Origin: Gemmatales bacterium
GTDB lineage: Bacteria > Planctomycetota > Planctomycetia > Gemmatales > HRBIN36
Assembly: GCA_025055835.1 (NCBI GenBank)
Contig: JANWWR010000009.1
Span: forward strand, 1-46,813
Length of the DNA: 46,813 nucleotides
Reading direction: 5' to 3'
Positions within the stretch are counted from its first letter, which is position 1, and every line of letters begins with the position of its first letter. The translations under genes and the position numbers were made by a program. A model generated the notes under the pieces. That model was not told the DNA's origin. It was given only the letters and a program-made list of their open reading frames with translations, and searched no databases. Below, one piece after another: positions 26,337 through 37,000 of the stretch.

Positions 26337-27911
26337 ATGGCTGAACTTCGTCATGAGTGCGGCATCGCAGCGATCTATCACCTTGGTGGATCGGGTGCAT
26401 CCAAGCTGCTGCCTCCCGGTGGGCCGGCGGAGGTGGTCCGGCTCCTACCCCGGATGCTGCTCGACCTCCAGAACCGTGGGCAATTGGCTGCTGGATTCAC
26501 CAGCTATCATCCCCGCCGCGAGAAGCTTCTGGATACTTACAAGGAAATCGGCACCGTCATCGAAGCTTTGCGGCTTAACCATCGGGGGAAATACGAAAGC
26601 CTGATGAGCGAGTACGCCGGGGTGGCAGCCATCGGCCATGTCCGCTACGCCACCTGCGGCAAGGACTCACGGAGCTATGCCCAGCCGTTCCAGCGTTACC
26701 ACAGCCGTAAATGGAAGTGGTTCAGTTTCGCCTTCAATGGCCAACTGGCCAATTACCCCGAACTGAAGTCTGAACTGCTCGCCAAACAGGACTACCATCT
26801 CACCCGCGATACGGACACGGAAGTCATCATGCACTGCATCTGCCATGAATTGCGGGGAGATCGGCGACCTGACCTTGTGCAAGTCTTCAGCAACCTCGCC
26901 AGGCGCTTCGACGGGGCCTACAACCTCGTCTTTCTCAACGCCAACGGCGACATGGTGGTGGCTCGCGATCCGACGGGCATCCGGCCGCTGTGCTACGCTC
27001 TGGACGGGCCGCTGTTCGCCGCAGCAAGCGAGAGTTCACCGCTTCAGAACCTTGGCTTCCAGGAGTTCCACGACTTGGAGCCTGGCGAGTTGATTCTGAT
27101 CCAGAACAATCAGATTTCCTTCCACCGTTTCGCTGAGGAGCGGCCCCGCAGCCACTGCTTCTTCGAATGGATCTACTTCGCCAATGTCGCCAGCACTCTG
27201 GACGGCCGCAGCGTGTACATGGCCCGTGCGAATCTGGGGCGAGAATTGGCTTGGCAGGAGAAGCGGCTGGGCGTCGTGCCGCTGGATGCACAAACCATCG
27301 TGGTGCCGGTCCCGGACACCGGCAAAGCCGCCGCCGACGCTATGGCCTATGAACTTGGCCTGCCTTCGGTCGAAGGTCTCATGCGGAACCGCTATGTCGG
27401 CCGGACCTTCATCGAGGGACAAAACCGAGGCGACCGGGTCCGGATGAAGTACACCCCCTTGCGTGAAGTACTGGAAGGCAAACGGGTCCTTCTGGTCGAA
27501 GACACTATCGTTCGCAGCACGACAATGAAAGCGCTGCTCCAGGAGTTGCGGACCCGCGGCAAGGCTCGGGAAATCCACGTCCGGGTCGCCTGTCCGCCGA
27601 TCATCGCCCCGTGCTTCTACGGCATCGACATGTCCACCGTCTCGGAACTCTTCGCTCCGCGCTTCATGCAGGGAGATCGGCCCACGGTGGAGGAACAGCA
27701 GCGCATGGCCGCCGAGCTGGGGGCCGACACGCTGTTCTACCTTCCCGTCGAAGCCGTTGCTCGCTGCATCGGTCTGGACGCCAACAAGCTTTGCCGAGCC
27801 TGCATCACTGGCCGCTATCCGACGCCTGCCGGAGAAAAACTCTACCAGCTGGCGTTGAAGGAACGGGAGAAAAACCTGGGCCGGGTGTACGAGACTGCCG
27901 CTTCGTGTTGA
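26337..27911 (+). CDS. purF: Amidophosphoribosyltransferase-like protein (PurF homologue, [4Fe-4S] type)
   Basis: A 524-residue enzyme of the first step of purine synthesis: glutamine amide plus PRPP to phosphoribosylamine. The N-terminal glutaminase domain begins at Cys8 after a 7-residue leader (MAELRHE) that should be cut off. Its later motifs are GHVRYATCG (100-108), FNGQLANY (133-140, where NHNGN-like is common) and DTDTEVIMH. The phosphoribosyltransferase part has the PRPP loop [13 protein letters not shown] (384-396). Cys274, Cys426, Cys486 and Cys489 sit in the contexts [18 protein letters not shown] and [11 protein letters not shown], which match the four iron-sulfur ligands of Bacillus-type PurF. 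The common ARPDS block after the first of them is ANVAS here. Function as the main PurF is likely, but a paralogue role is possible. Confidence 0.8.
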   Translation: MAELRHECGIAAIYHLGGSGASKLLPPGGPAEVVRLLPRMLLDLQNRGQLAAGFTSYHPRREKLLDTYKEIGTVIEALRLNHRGKYESLMSEYAGVAAIGHVRYATCGKDSRSYAQPFQRYHSRKWKWFSFAFNGQLANYPELKSELLAKQDYHLTRDTDTEVIMHCICHELRGDRRPDLVQVFSNLARRFDGAYNLVFLNANGDMVVARDPTGIRPLCYALDGPLFAAASESSPLQNLGFQEFHDLEPGELILIQNNQISFHRFAEERPRSHCFFEWIYFANVASTLDGRSVYMARANLGRELAWQEKRLGVVPLDAQTIVVPVPDTGKAAADAMAYELGLPSVEGLMRNRYVGRTFIEGQNRGDRVRMKYTPLREVLEGKRVLLVEDTIVRSTTMKALLQELRTRGKAREIHVRVACPPIIAPCFYGIDMSTVSELFAPRFMQGDRPTVEEQQRMAAELGADTLFYLPVEAVARCIGLDANKLCRACITGRYPTPAGEKLYQLALKEREKNLGRVYETAASC

Positions 27912-27926
27912 ACGAAGCCGACGTCG

Positions 27927-29801
27927 TCAGCCGCGCAGATACTTGTCCAGGAAAGCAACGATCTTCGGGTAGGCGTCCAGTCGGTTTTTCAACTTGGCCA
28001 AGCCGTGGCCCTCGTCCTCGTACCGCAGATACTCAACTGGCACATTTCGCTGCCTTAGTGCTGCCACGATCTGCTCGGCTTCTCCAACGGGTACGCGAGG
28101 ATCGTTGGCCCCGTGAATCACCATGAGCGGACACCGGATCTTGTCAACATGGTTGATCGGGCTGATTTCCCGCAGGAAGTCGCCGTGTTCCCGCAGGTTG
28201 CCATACTCCGCCTCTCGGTGGGCTCGGCGATAGGGGCCAGTATTTTCCAAAAAAGTGACGAAGTTGGCGATGCCCACGATGTCCACCCCGGCGGCGAACA
28301 AATCCGGGTAGTTCGTGATGCCGGCCAGAACCATGAACCCTCCATAACTGCCGCCCATGACGGCGATCCGCTTCGGATCGGCCTTCTTCTGTTCCCTCAG
28401 CCAGTACACGCCGTAGGCCATGTCCTTAACGCTGTCCATCCGTTTCGTGGTGTTGTCCAGATTCATGAAACGTGTTCCGTAGCCTGACGAACCGCGCACG
28501 TTCGGAGCGAAGATGCCGTAGCCCGCCTGGAGAAAGTATTGGAACAAGCTATTGAAGTTGGGGCGGGTCTGGCTTTCCGGACCGCCGTGGGGATAAACGA
28601 TGACCGGCGGCAACGCGCCGGGCTTCCGAGCCGATTCGGGTGGCGGATAGTACCAAGCCGGAATGGATAGGCCGTCAAAGGACTTGTAGTGGACCAGCTC
28701 CGGTTCAACGAATTTGCTGAACGGAATGCCCGCCCGGCTCGAGAACGTCAATTGCCGAAGTTTATTCTTCTCCAGGTCCCACACCCAAATGTCGGGATTG
28801 TAGCGTGGACCGTCGAACGTAAACGCCAGCTTCGTCTCATCGGGAGAAAACTCCAGTCCGCTGATGACTCCCAGGGGCAAGTCCTTGGGCGTGAGTACCT
28901 TTGCCATCAGTCCGCCGCCGCTCTTGAGTTCCCGGACGGTAAGCTTGGATGCCCCATCGGCGTTTTCCAATGTTGCCAGCCAGCGGCCCTTGCGGGAAAT
29001 GTCGATGGCTTCTACCTCGTGTTGCGTCGCCGGGTGGACATGAATGCGTCCGGTGGCCACGTCGATTTCCGTGAACGAGGTCAGATCCTGGCCCCCGTGC
29101 GTGCTGACGCACAAAATTCGCTTGCCGTCCGCCGACCAGCGGGCACTCTCGTATTGGACGTTGCCTTCGTGGGGGGTCAGATGTCGGCTTTCACCGCTCT
29201 GTACATGGAGAACGTAGAGGTCTTGATTGAAGTTCGATTCAGGCCGCACCACCAGAAGCCATTGGTCGTCGGGAGACCACCCGGCCGGCTGGAAATAACC
29301 GCCCGGCCCCTCCTTGAGCAGCCGTGGCGGCGAGAACGGGTCCGAGCCGCTCTTGATCTCCTGCACGTAGATGTCAAAGCGGTCAGGTTTGGCGCGATTG
29401 GCACTGAAAGCGATCTTTTGCCCGTCGTGGCTCCAGCCGCCAAAGTTGTGGATGGCCTTCGGATCTCGGCTGATGTCGGTACTGAACCAGCCTTCACCGA
29501 GTTCGTGGTTGGTTCCGCCGTCAACGCCTCGCAGGATGAAAAGTTGGTTCCGCTCATTGCCGCCGACATCCATACTGAAAAGCAGTTCGTGACGGGTCGG
29601 GCAATAGGCGGCTCCCCGCACGCTCTCGGAGGTGAAGGTCAACTGCGTCGGCCAGCCGCCGTCCACTGGCACCTGCCAGAGTTGGGCCACGCCAGTGATG
29701 TTGGTCAGGAACGAGACGTAACGGCTGTCGGGTGAAAAGCTGGCCCCTGCGGCACTGCGGATGTTCAGGAACTGTTCGATTCCGTAATTCGGACCCGTCA
29801 C
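27927..29801 (-). CDS. S9 family prolyl oligopeptidase-like serine peptidase
   Basis: A 624-residue peptidase. The N-terminal two thirds (about 1-370) form a WD40-like beta-propeller with repeated FSPD and WSPDD or WSADGKRI motifs. The C-terminal alpha/beta-hydrolase domain has Ser485 in GGSYGGFM, Asp567 in HGANDPRVP and His599 in DEGHGLAK. Family members cut short peptides, often after proline or acyl groups. No signal peptide is present, so it should work in the cytoplasm on imported or waste peptides. The start is GTG at 29801, fixed by a perfect AGGAGG at 29809-29814, seven bases upstream. A promoter candidate lies at 29859-29888. Its stop is 15 bases from the purF stop. Confidence 0.9.
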   Translation of the reverse strand: MTGPNYGIEQFLNIRSAAGASFSPDSRYVSFLTNITGVAQLWQVPVDGGWPTQLTFTSESVRGAAYCPTRHELLFSMDVGGNERNQLFILRGVDGGTNHELGEGWFSTDISRDPKAIHNFGGWSHDGQKIAFSANRAKPDRFDIYVQEIKSGSDPFSPPRLLKEGPGGYFQPAGWSPDDQWLLVVRPESNFNQDLYVLHVQSGESRHLTPHEGNVQYESARWSADGKRILCVSTHGGQDLTSFTEIDVATGRIHVHPATQHEVEAIDISRKGRWLATLENADGASKLTVRELKSGGGLMAKVLTPKDLPLGVISGLEFSPDETKLAFTFDGPRYNPDIWVWDLEKNKLRQLTFSSRAGIPFSKFVEPELVHYKSFDGLSIPAWYYPPPESARKPGALPPVIVYPHGGPESQTRPNFNSLFQYFLQAGYGIFAPNVRGSSGYGTRFMNLDNTTKRMDSVKDMAYGVYWLREQKKADPKRIAVMGGSYGGFMVLAGITNYPDLFAAGVDIVGIANFVTFLENTGPYRRAHREAEYGNLREHGDFLREISPINHVDKIRCPLMVIHGANDPRVPVGEAEQIVAALRQRNVPVEYLRYEDEGHGLAKLKNRLDAYPKIVAFLDKYLRG

Positions 29802-29858
29802 GATTCGGCCTCCTGTGTGTACGAGTGGTGCCGCAATAGTCCTTGACGTTAAGACCTC

Positions 29859-29888
29859 ATTCTAGTCGGCCCCTACCGTTTGCCTCAA
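29859..29888 (-). promoter_or_regulatory. Candidate sigma-70-type promoter for the S9 peptidase gene
   Basis: On the minus strand TTGAGG (29883-29888) and TAGAAT (29859-29864) are 18 bases apart, with four and five of six consensus bases matched. The leader would be about 50 bases and contains the AGGAGG site. Sequence match only. Confidence 0.45.
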
Positions 29889-30088
29889 TTCTCCGCTTTC
29901 CTTTCCGTTTTGCTGGTGCCTGGGAATAGGCCGAGTCTGCCGCGAAGCGCGTAATCGGCACAATCGGCATGCCGATCACGTTCGGAAAGCTGGTTGGGTC
30001 CGCTGCCCTGTGCATGGCTGGCAAACGTGGCGACACCCGCACACCCGGTCCGATACCTTCTCACGGAGACAAATGGGAGGGAGAAGGC

Positions 30089-31027
30089 ATGGCCTCAGCC
30101 GCACGTCGTCGCTTCGATTTCTGGATTCGTTGGGGTGGTATGACATTGCTCGGCCTGACAGCCGGTTGCCATGCCCTCGAATGCCCGCAGTGCTGGCCGT
30201 CGGTCGCACTCGGAAAACCCGTCGTGACCCATTCTTTGTCAAACAGCGGCTGTGAGTCGTCTTGCGTTGCACCTTGCCAAACCTGGCAGCTGCCGTGGTG
30301 TGATCCTTGTGTCGAGTGCGAGCCGTTCTGTGTCTGGACGCTCAATCAATGGCCCTGGGGTGAATGGCCCGTGGGATGCTGCTGCGGCCCATGCGGACAG
30401 GTGGTATGCACGTCTGCGCTCGCCAGCCGAACGACAGAAGCACAGAAAAGCCAATCAACGACACCCGCTGTCCAGCCGATACAAAGCCAACCTTTGCCAA
30501 ATCCCCCGGTGCAGCAACCGGCCGCCGTTCCTTCCCAATCAGGTCAACCGACGGATGGAAACGAGGCCCGAACGCCAGTTACCCAGAAGGTGCAGTTGGC
30601 TTCAGCCGTTGCTATGGTGACGCCGGTGCCAAAACAGATGAATGATCAAGTCCAAGTGACGGGTAGTGCGTCGCTGACTCTGAAAGTCATTGAAATGGCG
30701 GACCCGATTGTCGCTGGCACTGAGGCGGACTACGTGATTCAGATCACCAATCGGGACGCCTTGCCCGCTTACGACCTCGAGGTTCGCGTGGACTGTGCCG
30801 CAGAACTCCAGCCGCTGCGGGTCATCAACGCACCGCAATCACGCATCGAAGGACGGGTTGTCACCCTGCCGTCGTTCGATCTTGCACCGTTCGGCACTCG
30901 TCTCTTCCGACTACGCGTCCGGGCCGAGAGACGCGGCGATGCGTACTTAAAAGTCACACTCTCAGGGGCGGACCTCAAAGCGGAACAGACGGAGGAAATC
31001 AGCACCCGCATTCTTGGGCGTGAGTAA
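30089..31027 (+). CDS. Cys-rich lipoprotein with a DUF11-like C-terminal domain
   Basis: A 312-residue envelope protein. The N-terminus has a lipoprotein signal (LLGLTAGC, lipid on Cys27), then a cysteine- and tryptophan-rich stretch (27-107) with about 15 cysteines, including ESSCVAPCQTW, CDPCVECEPFC and GCCCGPCG. A Gln/Pro-rich linker (110-170) follows. The C-terminal part (about 195-305) is an Ig-like DUF11/CARDB-type beta domain (LKVIEMADPIVAGTEADYVI, QITNRDALPAYDLEVRV). It should sit in the outer envelope; the cysteines may cross-link or bind metal. ATG 30089 follows GGGAGGGAG; an upstream ATG at 29969 would place an unrelated stretch before the lipoprotein signal. Function unknown. Confidence 0.8.
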   Translation: MASAARRRFDFWIRWGGMTLLGLTAGCHALECPQCWPSVALGKPVVTHSLSNSGCESSCVAPCQTWQLPWCDPCVECEPFCVWTLNQWPWGEWPVGCCCGPCGQVVCTSALASRTTEAQKSQSTTPAVQPIQSQPLPNPPVQQPAAVPSQSGQPTDGNEARTPVTQKVQLASAVAMVTPVPKQMNDQVQVTGSASLTLKVIEMADPIVAGTEADYVIQITNRDALPAYDLEVRVDCAAELQPLRVINAPQSRIEGRVVTLPSFDLAPFGTRLFRLRVRAERRGDAYLKVTLSGADLKAEQTEEISTRILGRE

Positions 31028-31054
31028 GCCGCTGGCTCCTCGAAGGCACACACG

Positions 31055-31729
31055 CTACTTCTTGATTTTCTCGAGCAGGGCCTTGGCCTCGGCAGCGGCC
31101 TTAGTGTCTGGCCAACGGGTGAGAATCTGTTCCAGGAACTCCTGGGCGTCTTCCGTCTTGCCGTCTTCCAGAAGGATTTTGGCGTTCTTGAGCTTCGAAG
31201 CGGCAAGGCGCTCGGCGTCCGCTGGCGTGCTTGGAGTCGTCTTGGGCTTGGCCGGAGGTGTGGGGCTCTTTGTGGGGGGAGTCTTGGGTTCCGGCTTGCT
31301 TGTGGCTGCCCCCTTCACGATGGGATCGCCGCGTTCATCGCTTTGGTTGATGATGACCCAGCCTTCGTAGCGGTCGCCTTCCTTGAGCTTCCTCCCGATG
31401 ACATAGCCGAGACCCCGGCCCTTGAACATCTCGTCGAGGACCTCCTTCAAGGGCTTGTCTTTGGCGGCATAGGTGAAGGCTTGGTTGGCGGAGACACCGG
31501 CATCGAGATGGAAACTGATTTCTGTCTGCCGTTTGAACTCCTCAAGCACATCCTTGAGGCGTTCGTCTTTGAAATCCACCGTCACCGGGATTTCCAGCTT
31601 CATCCGAGTTCTTTTCACGGTCGGACTGTCTTCCGGCTTGGCGGCGGGCGGAGACTTGCTTTTGTCATCGGCTCCAGCAATAACGGCAACAACCAACAAT
31701 CCCGCAATGAATGATGGCCAACGGTGCAT
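31055..31729 (-). CDS. Secreted protein with an STN-like domain and a TPR-like tail
   Basis: A 224-residue protein with a signal peptide (about 1-20). Residues 46-125 have the pattern of the secretin/TonB N-terminal (STN) fold: VTVDFKDERLKDVLEEF, then FTYAAKDKPLKEVLDEMF and a strand GLGYVIG. A Pro/Lys/Thr-rich linker (138-172) leads to a TPR-like helix pair (173-224: AASKLKNAKILLEDGKTEDA, FLEQILTRWPDT). STN domains usually interact with secretion or uptake channels; here the domain stands alone, so the partner is unknown. ATG 31729 is preferred because the signal peptide begins there; longer in-frame starts add charged residues first. The gene converges with the Cys-rich lipoprotein gene, 27 bases between stops, and lies 133 bases downstream of the next gene on the same strand. 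Confidence 0.72.
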   Translation of the reverse strand: MHRWPSFIAGLLVVAVIAGADDKSKSPPAAKPEDSPTVKRTRMKLEIPVTVDFKDERLKDVLEEFKRQTEISFHLDAGVSANQAFTYAAKDKPLKEVLDEMFKGRGLGYVIGRKLKEGDRYEGWVIINQSDERGDPIVKGAATSKPEPKTPPTKSPTPPAKPKTTPSTPADAERLAASKLKNAKILLEDGKTEDAQEFLEQILTRWPDTKAAAEAKALLEKIKK

Positions 31730-31862
31730 GGCGTGTCCCCTCACTGGTTCGCTTCCGTCTCCGCGATCTGGTTCGGTCTCCACTACATCCTACACACTTT
31801 TTCGACCCCGATCATCTGCCTTTGGTTCCGTTAAGACTGTCGATGGGAACAAAAGGGGATTC

Positions 31863-32930
31863 TCAGGGCGACTTGCTGGACGTGCTCACCGAAGCGATGC
31901 GGAAAGGCAATTGCTTGCTGGCCTGGCGGCCCGTGGATTCGTCTGTGACGGTGACGGTCAACAAGTACAAGCCGGGCTCCAGATCACGGGGAAACTGAAA
32001 GCGGATGACACTGAAGTGATCGTTTCGTGGGGACCAGCTCCAATCGGGCAGGTTCTGCACGGGCAGCGACTTGATGACCCGCTCACCACGTTGGATGGTT
32101 AAGGTGCTGGCCAGTCGGGCGATGAAGCGGCCTTCCTGAGTTTTTTCATCGGCCAGGTTCTCGATCTCAAGGTACACAGCCGCGCGATCCCCGGCCCGGA
32201 AGTGGTTGCTGGGGTAGAGTTCCCCACGACCAAAACTGTGGATCTCCCGGCAAAAGGCGATCCGGGTGATAACCAGTGGTGCCTCGACCTGCATCTCCTG
32301 GACCAAGGCCCGCAGCGTTTCCAACACATTGACGCGCTCTTCGTCCGATGCCGCTCCGCTGAACAGCCCGCCTTTATCTACCCGGGCTACGATGGGGAGC
32401 AGTCGCAGTAACATCTCCTGATCGCGCCGGGGATAGCCGCCCAGCAGTTCCAAGGCCAAATCGGGGCGATCTTCGAGATACGCCTCAAGCACCCGGCACA
32501 AGGGCCGCGGCGGGGAGGCTTCAGAACGATCCTCTGCTTTCGCCGGCCCAGGCGCGGAACCCGGCTCATTTTCGGAGGCAGGGAACTGCCCAGCGGGTTC
32601 CTCCAGATCGCGAGCCGGTGCGGAACGGTTTTCCTGAGCGGCGTCATTCTGCCCCGAATCAGGCTCGGATGTCGAAGCCGGTCGCAAAACTTGGTCGGCG
32701 GCGGCTGAGTTCGCCTCGTGGGGCTGGGAAGGAGAGGCTGGTCTTTGTGGGGCAGCCAAGGATATTGGGTTGGCGGAAACAGAAGAAGATTCGGAGAGAA
32801 AAGCAAGCTGGGCAACTTGTCGACAGCCGAGAACCGACATTCCCATCCCCAGCCAGAGTGGCAGCCATTTCCAGGACGGGAAAAGATTCACGGCAGTTTG
32901 GGTCCTGAACCAGTTCGGAATGGGATTCAT
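31863..32930 (-). CDS. Lipoprotein of unknown function with a long disordered segment
   Basis: A 355-residue protein with a lipoprotein signal (MSVLGC, lipid on Cys36). Residues 45-145 are low-complexity, rich in Ser, Pro, Ala and Glu, and probably disordered. The C-terminal part (about 145-355) holds a helical segment (LEAYLEDRPDLALELL, QEMLLRLLPIVAR) and then a beta-rich domain (ITRIAFCREIHSFGRGEL, RAAVYLEIENL, GLYLLTVTVTD) that looks Ig-like. No enzyme motif is seen. The start is ATG 32930 because the lipoprotein signal follows; a GTG/ATG further up has no export signal. It may be transcribed together with the STN-domain gene downstream. Function unknown. Confidence 0.7.
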   Translation of the reverse strand: MNPIPNWFRTQTAVNLFPSWKWLPLWLGMGMSVLGCRQVAQLAFLSESSSVSANPISLAAPQRPASPSQPHEANSAAADQVLRPASTSEPDSGQNDAAQENRSAPARDLEEPAGQFPASENEPGSAPGPAKAEDRSEASPPRPLCRVLEAYLEDRPDLALELLGGYPRRDQEMLLRLLPIVARVDKGGLFSGAASDEERVNVLETLRALVQEMQVEAPLVITRIAFCREIHSFGRGELYPSNHFRAGDRAAVYLEIENLADEKTQEGRFIARLASTLTIQRGERVIKSLPVQNLPDWSWSPRNDHFSVIRFQFPRDLEPGLYLLTVTVTDESTGRQASKQLPFRIASVSTSSKSP

Positions 32931-33177
32931 GCACGGGGGGTTCCGTCGCGGGTCGGAAGTCCCCGGCCTGTTGGTGGGCCGGACGATAGCGGCCGCTTGC
33001 TTACCCGTCAAGTCGGCATCATCACTTGCTGCTCAAGCATGTTGCAAATGTTTCGCTGGCCGCCGTTCCTGTTTCGGCATTGACTTCCACTCAGCTTGTG
33101 GCCGATAATCCCGGCCCGTTAAGCTGCGTCGGTTTGAATCAACTGGCCGACCAGACGGATGGCACGGAGGCCGAAGA

Positions 33178-34047
33178 ATGCAACTTCCCGCCGCGACGCG
33201 CCCGCATCTACTTCGTCCCGATCAGGCGAGTCATGAGTTTCGTCACCTCCTCATCGGTGCGGCGGAGTCGGCCACGGATCAACTGGACCTTCTGTACCGC
33301 CTACTCGGGGAATCCGCTTGTCGTCAACTGGGCATTTACCCGATCCCGGAGGACACCAAGGTTTCCGTGGTCATTCCGGTGTACAACGAGGAACGCTGGC
33401 TGCCCGAGGTCATTCGCCGAGTCAAGGCCGTCCCCATTCCAAAAGAGATCATCATCGTTGATGACGCCAGCACCGACGGCACCCGCGATCTGCTGGCCAA
33501 CTACGCCGACGATCCCGAAGTCACGGTCGTCCTCCAGCCGCGCAACATGGGGAAAGGGGCTGCTCTGCGGGAAGGATTCAAGCACGCCACCGGCAACATC
33601 ATCCTGATCCAGGACGCTGACTTGGAATATGATCCCCGCGACTATCCGCGTTTGCTCCAACCAATCATCGAAGGTCAGGCGGATGTTGTGTACGGCTCAC
33701 GATTCATTGGGGAAAGTCATCGGGTGCTCTACTTCTGGCACTACGTCGCCAATCAGATTCTGACGTTGCTCTCCAACATGTTCACCAATCTCAACCTGAC
33801 CGACATGGAAACCTGCTACAAGGTGTTTCGTCGTGAGGTGTTGGACGGCATCACGCTCAAATCGAACCGGTTCGGCTTTGAGCCGGAGATTACTGCCAAG
33901 ATCGCCAAAAAACGCAACCCCCCCTGGCGGATCTACGAACTGCCCATCAGCTACAGCGGCCGCACTTATGAGGAGGGCAAAAAGATTGGCCTGAAGGACG
34001 CCTTTGTGGCCTTGTGGTGCATCGTGCGTTTCTGGTTGGCGGATTGA
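33178..34047 (+). CDS. GT2 family glycosyltransferase (DPM1-like)
   Basis: A 289-residue enzyme with the GT-A fold: VVIPVYNEE (64-72), [12 protein letters not shown] (90-101), [10 protein letters not shown] and the metal-binding [10 protein letters not shown] (DxD at 141-143). YGSRF and DMETCYKVF later in the chain are typical of dolichyl-phosphate-mannose-synthase-like enzymes, which move a sugar from a nucleotide donor to a lipid phosphate or glycan. The helix at the C-terminus ([12 protein letters not shown]) is a possible membrane contact. Residues 1-55 form an extra helical extension ([20 protein letters not shown]). ATG 33178 follows GGAGG eight bases upstream. The next gene starts 21 bases after its stop, so they are likely co-transcribed. 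Sugar and acceptor unknown. Confidence 0.88.
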   Translation: MQLPAATRPHLLRPDQASHEFRHLLIGAAESATDQLDLLYRLLGESACRQLGIYPIPEDTKVSVVIPVYNEERWLPEVIRRVKAVPIPKEIIIVDDASTDGTRDLLANYADDPEVTVVLQPRNMGKGAALREGFKHATGNIILIQDADLEYDPRDYPRLLQPIIEGQADVVYGSRFIGESHRVLYFWHYVANQILTLLSNMFTNLNLTDMETCYKVFRREVLDGITLKSNRFGFEPEITAKIAKKRNPPWRIYELPISYSGRTYEEGKKIGLKDAFVALWCIVRFWLAD

Positions 34048-34068
34048 AGCGCGATAAGGGAGAACTCC

Positions 34069-37000
34069 ATGCGCTGGTATGCTGTGCAGGTCCTGGTCCT
34101 TGCGGCGTATTCGCACTTTGTGCCGCTTGTCGTCGCGGATCCGCCCTCGTTAGCAGATGCCCCGTTGCACGCCGTCCAGTTCGTGGACGACCAGGAAGGC
34201 TGGGCGGTGGGAGATGAAGGTGTCATCTGGCACACTATCGACGGCGGCCAGACGTGGGAGCGTCAAGCCAGCGGCACCCGAGCCTCGTTGCGTTCGCTCT
34301 GCCTCCTCGATCCCTTTACGGGGTACGCCGCTGGGACGGAAATACTACCGGATGGCCGAAGCGCCGGGGTAATCCTTTACACTTCCGACGGCGGGCTGAA
34401 ATGGCAGAAGGCCAGCGTCCGGGAACTGCCCGGCATCTTTCGCATCAAGTTCCTCGACAAGCGAAACGGGTATGTCGCTGGGGCAGGTTCAGCCTCGCAT
34501 CCCTCCGGCATATTCGTGACAGAAGACGGCGGCATCACGTGGAAGCCTTTGGGAGGAGCAGCCGAAACTGATTGGCTGGCTGCAGATTTCGCGGCGGGCC
34601 AGCTCGGAGTCCTCGGCGGCAAGACAGGTACTCTGGTCGCGCTGCGACCCCAGGGTCTTATTCCTGCGGAGATCGACTCTCTGGGCCGTCGCGGCATCCG
34701 AGCGGTGCAGTTGCTGAATCGCCAAGCATGGGCTGTCGGCGAAGGCGGCCTGGTGCTCCATAGCAGCAACTCCGTCGGGCTGAAATGGCAATACGCCCAG
34801 GTAAATCTGCCTCCGGAAGTGGCTCGAATCTGGGATTTCCATGCCGTTCATTTCGTTGGAGATCACGGCTGGATGGTAGGCCGTCCCGGTTCGGTCGTGT
34901 TGCACACCTGGGACAAGGGCAAAAGCTGGCAGGTGCAACAGACCGGCCAACCGGTTCCGCTGCATGGAGTCTGGTTTGTTGACGAACGCCAGGGCTGGGC
35001 GGTGGGCGACTTCGGCACGATCCTGGCCACGACTGACGGCGGTCGCACTTGGAAAGTGCAACGCCGCGGCGGACAGCGGGCGGCGGTCTTGATGCTGACA
35101 GGAACCGGCGAACACCTTCCCGTGGGCACAGTCGCCGTGCTGGGGGGAGATGAAGGATACCTAGTAGTTGCTCTGCGGTTAGTGGCTCCGGAGCGCCCTC
35201 GGGCGGGGGAGGTGGAGGCTGGTTTTGCTCAAGCAGTTCGGCAAGCGGGCGGCAGCCAGGGCGAGGTGCTGTGGCAGTTTCCCCGTCCCAAGCATTTAGA
35301 AGAGGCAACGGCCTCGGAGTTGGCCCGCTTTTGGGGCGACTCGATGGACGAAGCCCGGGGCTACGAGGAAATGATTCGCCAGATCGTGCTTGCTCTGCGA
35401 ATCTGGCGGCCTGATGTCGTCGTCGTGCCGCATCCTGATCCACGGTCAGCGGAGGGACAAACAGGGGCCTTCGTAGCCCTGGCAGCCAGCAAAGCGTTCG
35501 AGTTGGCAGGCAAGGCCGATGCTTTTCCCGAACAGATGGCCAAACTCGACCTGCAACCGTGGACACCGAGCAAACTTTATGGCCGATGGGATGGCGTAAG
35601 CGGGGCCCATGTCGTGGTGGATCCGAACACCCCTCGCCCCCAGCTCCAGATGGCTCCGGCGGAGCATGCCGCTGCCGCTTACCACCTCCTGGCTGGTTTT
35701 GATGCGGACCGACCGAGCCTGGAAACCTTCCGCCTGTTGGCCAGCCGACTCGACCAGGCCGAGAACCACAAGCACCTGATGCAGGATCTCAAACTCGGCA
35801 TCGGTGGACAAGCCCGCCGCGACTTCACGCCAGTCGATCTGGACCTGGAAGCTTGGCAAAGAGTGGTCAAAGTCAGCCAACAGAAACGCGACCTTGTCGC
35901 ACTTGGCCGTCAAGCCATCAACGACGATAAGAAGGCCAAGCAACTTCCGGCGTTGCTGCCAAAGCAACTGGCCGATCTGGACGACGAACGTGGCGGCGAC
36001 GCAGCCTTCGCTCTGGGATCGCTGTATGCGTCCTCGGGCCAGTGGTTATTGGCTCGGGAGACGTTTCTTTTGATGCTGGATCGTTATCCTGCTCATCGCT
36101 TGGCACCTGAGGCGGCTCGCTGGCTGATTCGCTTCGGATCCAGCAGCGAGGCCCGGCGGCGCGAAGAGCTCAAGCACTTCGTTTTTATGGGCCACATGCC
36201 CTTGGGTCAGCCTCTCGATTCGGAATCCGTGGACGAGGAAGGCAAGCCGAAAGTTCCACGTCTGCGCCTGCGTGGAGGTACGGCATTGATCCGGCGACGA
36301 GACGAACTTCGTGAATGGGCAAAGTCAAGCTTGGCAGTTGCCGACGTGCTGGCTGCCATGAATCCTCGGGCCTATCAAGAACCAGACGTGCAGTTGTGCC
36401 TTCAATCCGCTCATCGCTTTCTTGGTCAAGTCGAGGAATCCCGTTTATGGTTGACCCAGTTCCGGGCGTCTTCGGGCAGCGGTCCGTGGCACGATGCCGC
36501 CGGGGCGGAGTTGTGGCTGATGGGTCGGGTCGGTCAGCCTCCCAAGCCCGCAGCCACGTGTGTCAGCACCGACACGCCGCCCTATCTCGACGGCCACCTG
36601 GATGACCCGTGCTGGACGCGCAGCGCACCGATCCGGCTGAACGATGCCGTGGGGCAGACCACGGAACAATACGGCACCGAAGCCTGGATCACTCACGACG
36701 CCAATTTCCTTTATTTGGCCCTTCGCTGCCGACATCCTGGCACTGGCCACATGAAGGATCCCGTGAAACCTCGGCCGCGTGACGCCCAGCTCGACGGTTT
36801 CGACCGAGTCAGCCTGATGCTTGATCTGGATCGGGATTACTGCACCTGGTACCGCCTGGAAGTGGATCAACGCGGCTGCGTGCGGGAAGACTGCTGGGGT
36901 GACCGTTCGTGGAACCCGAAGTGGTACGTTGCCGTCCATGCGGAGCCGACCGTGTGGCAGATTGAGGCGGCCATTCCGCTAGCAGAACTCACGGGAAATC

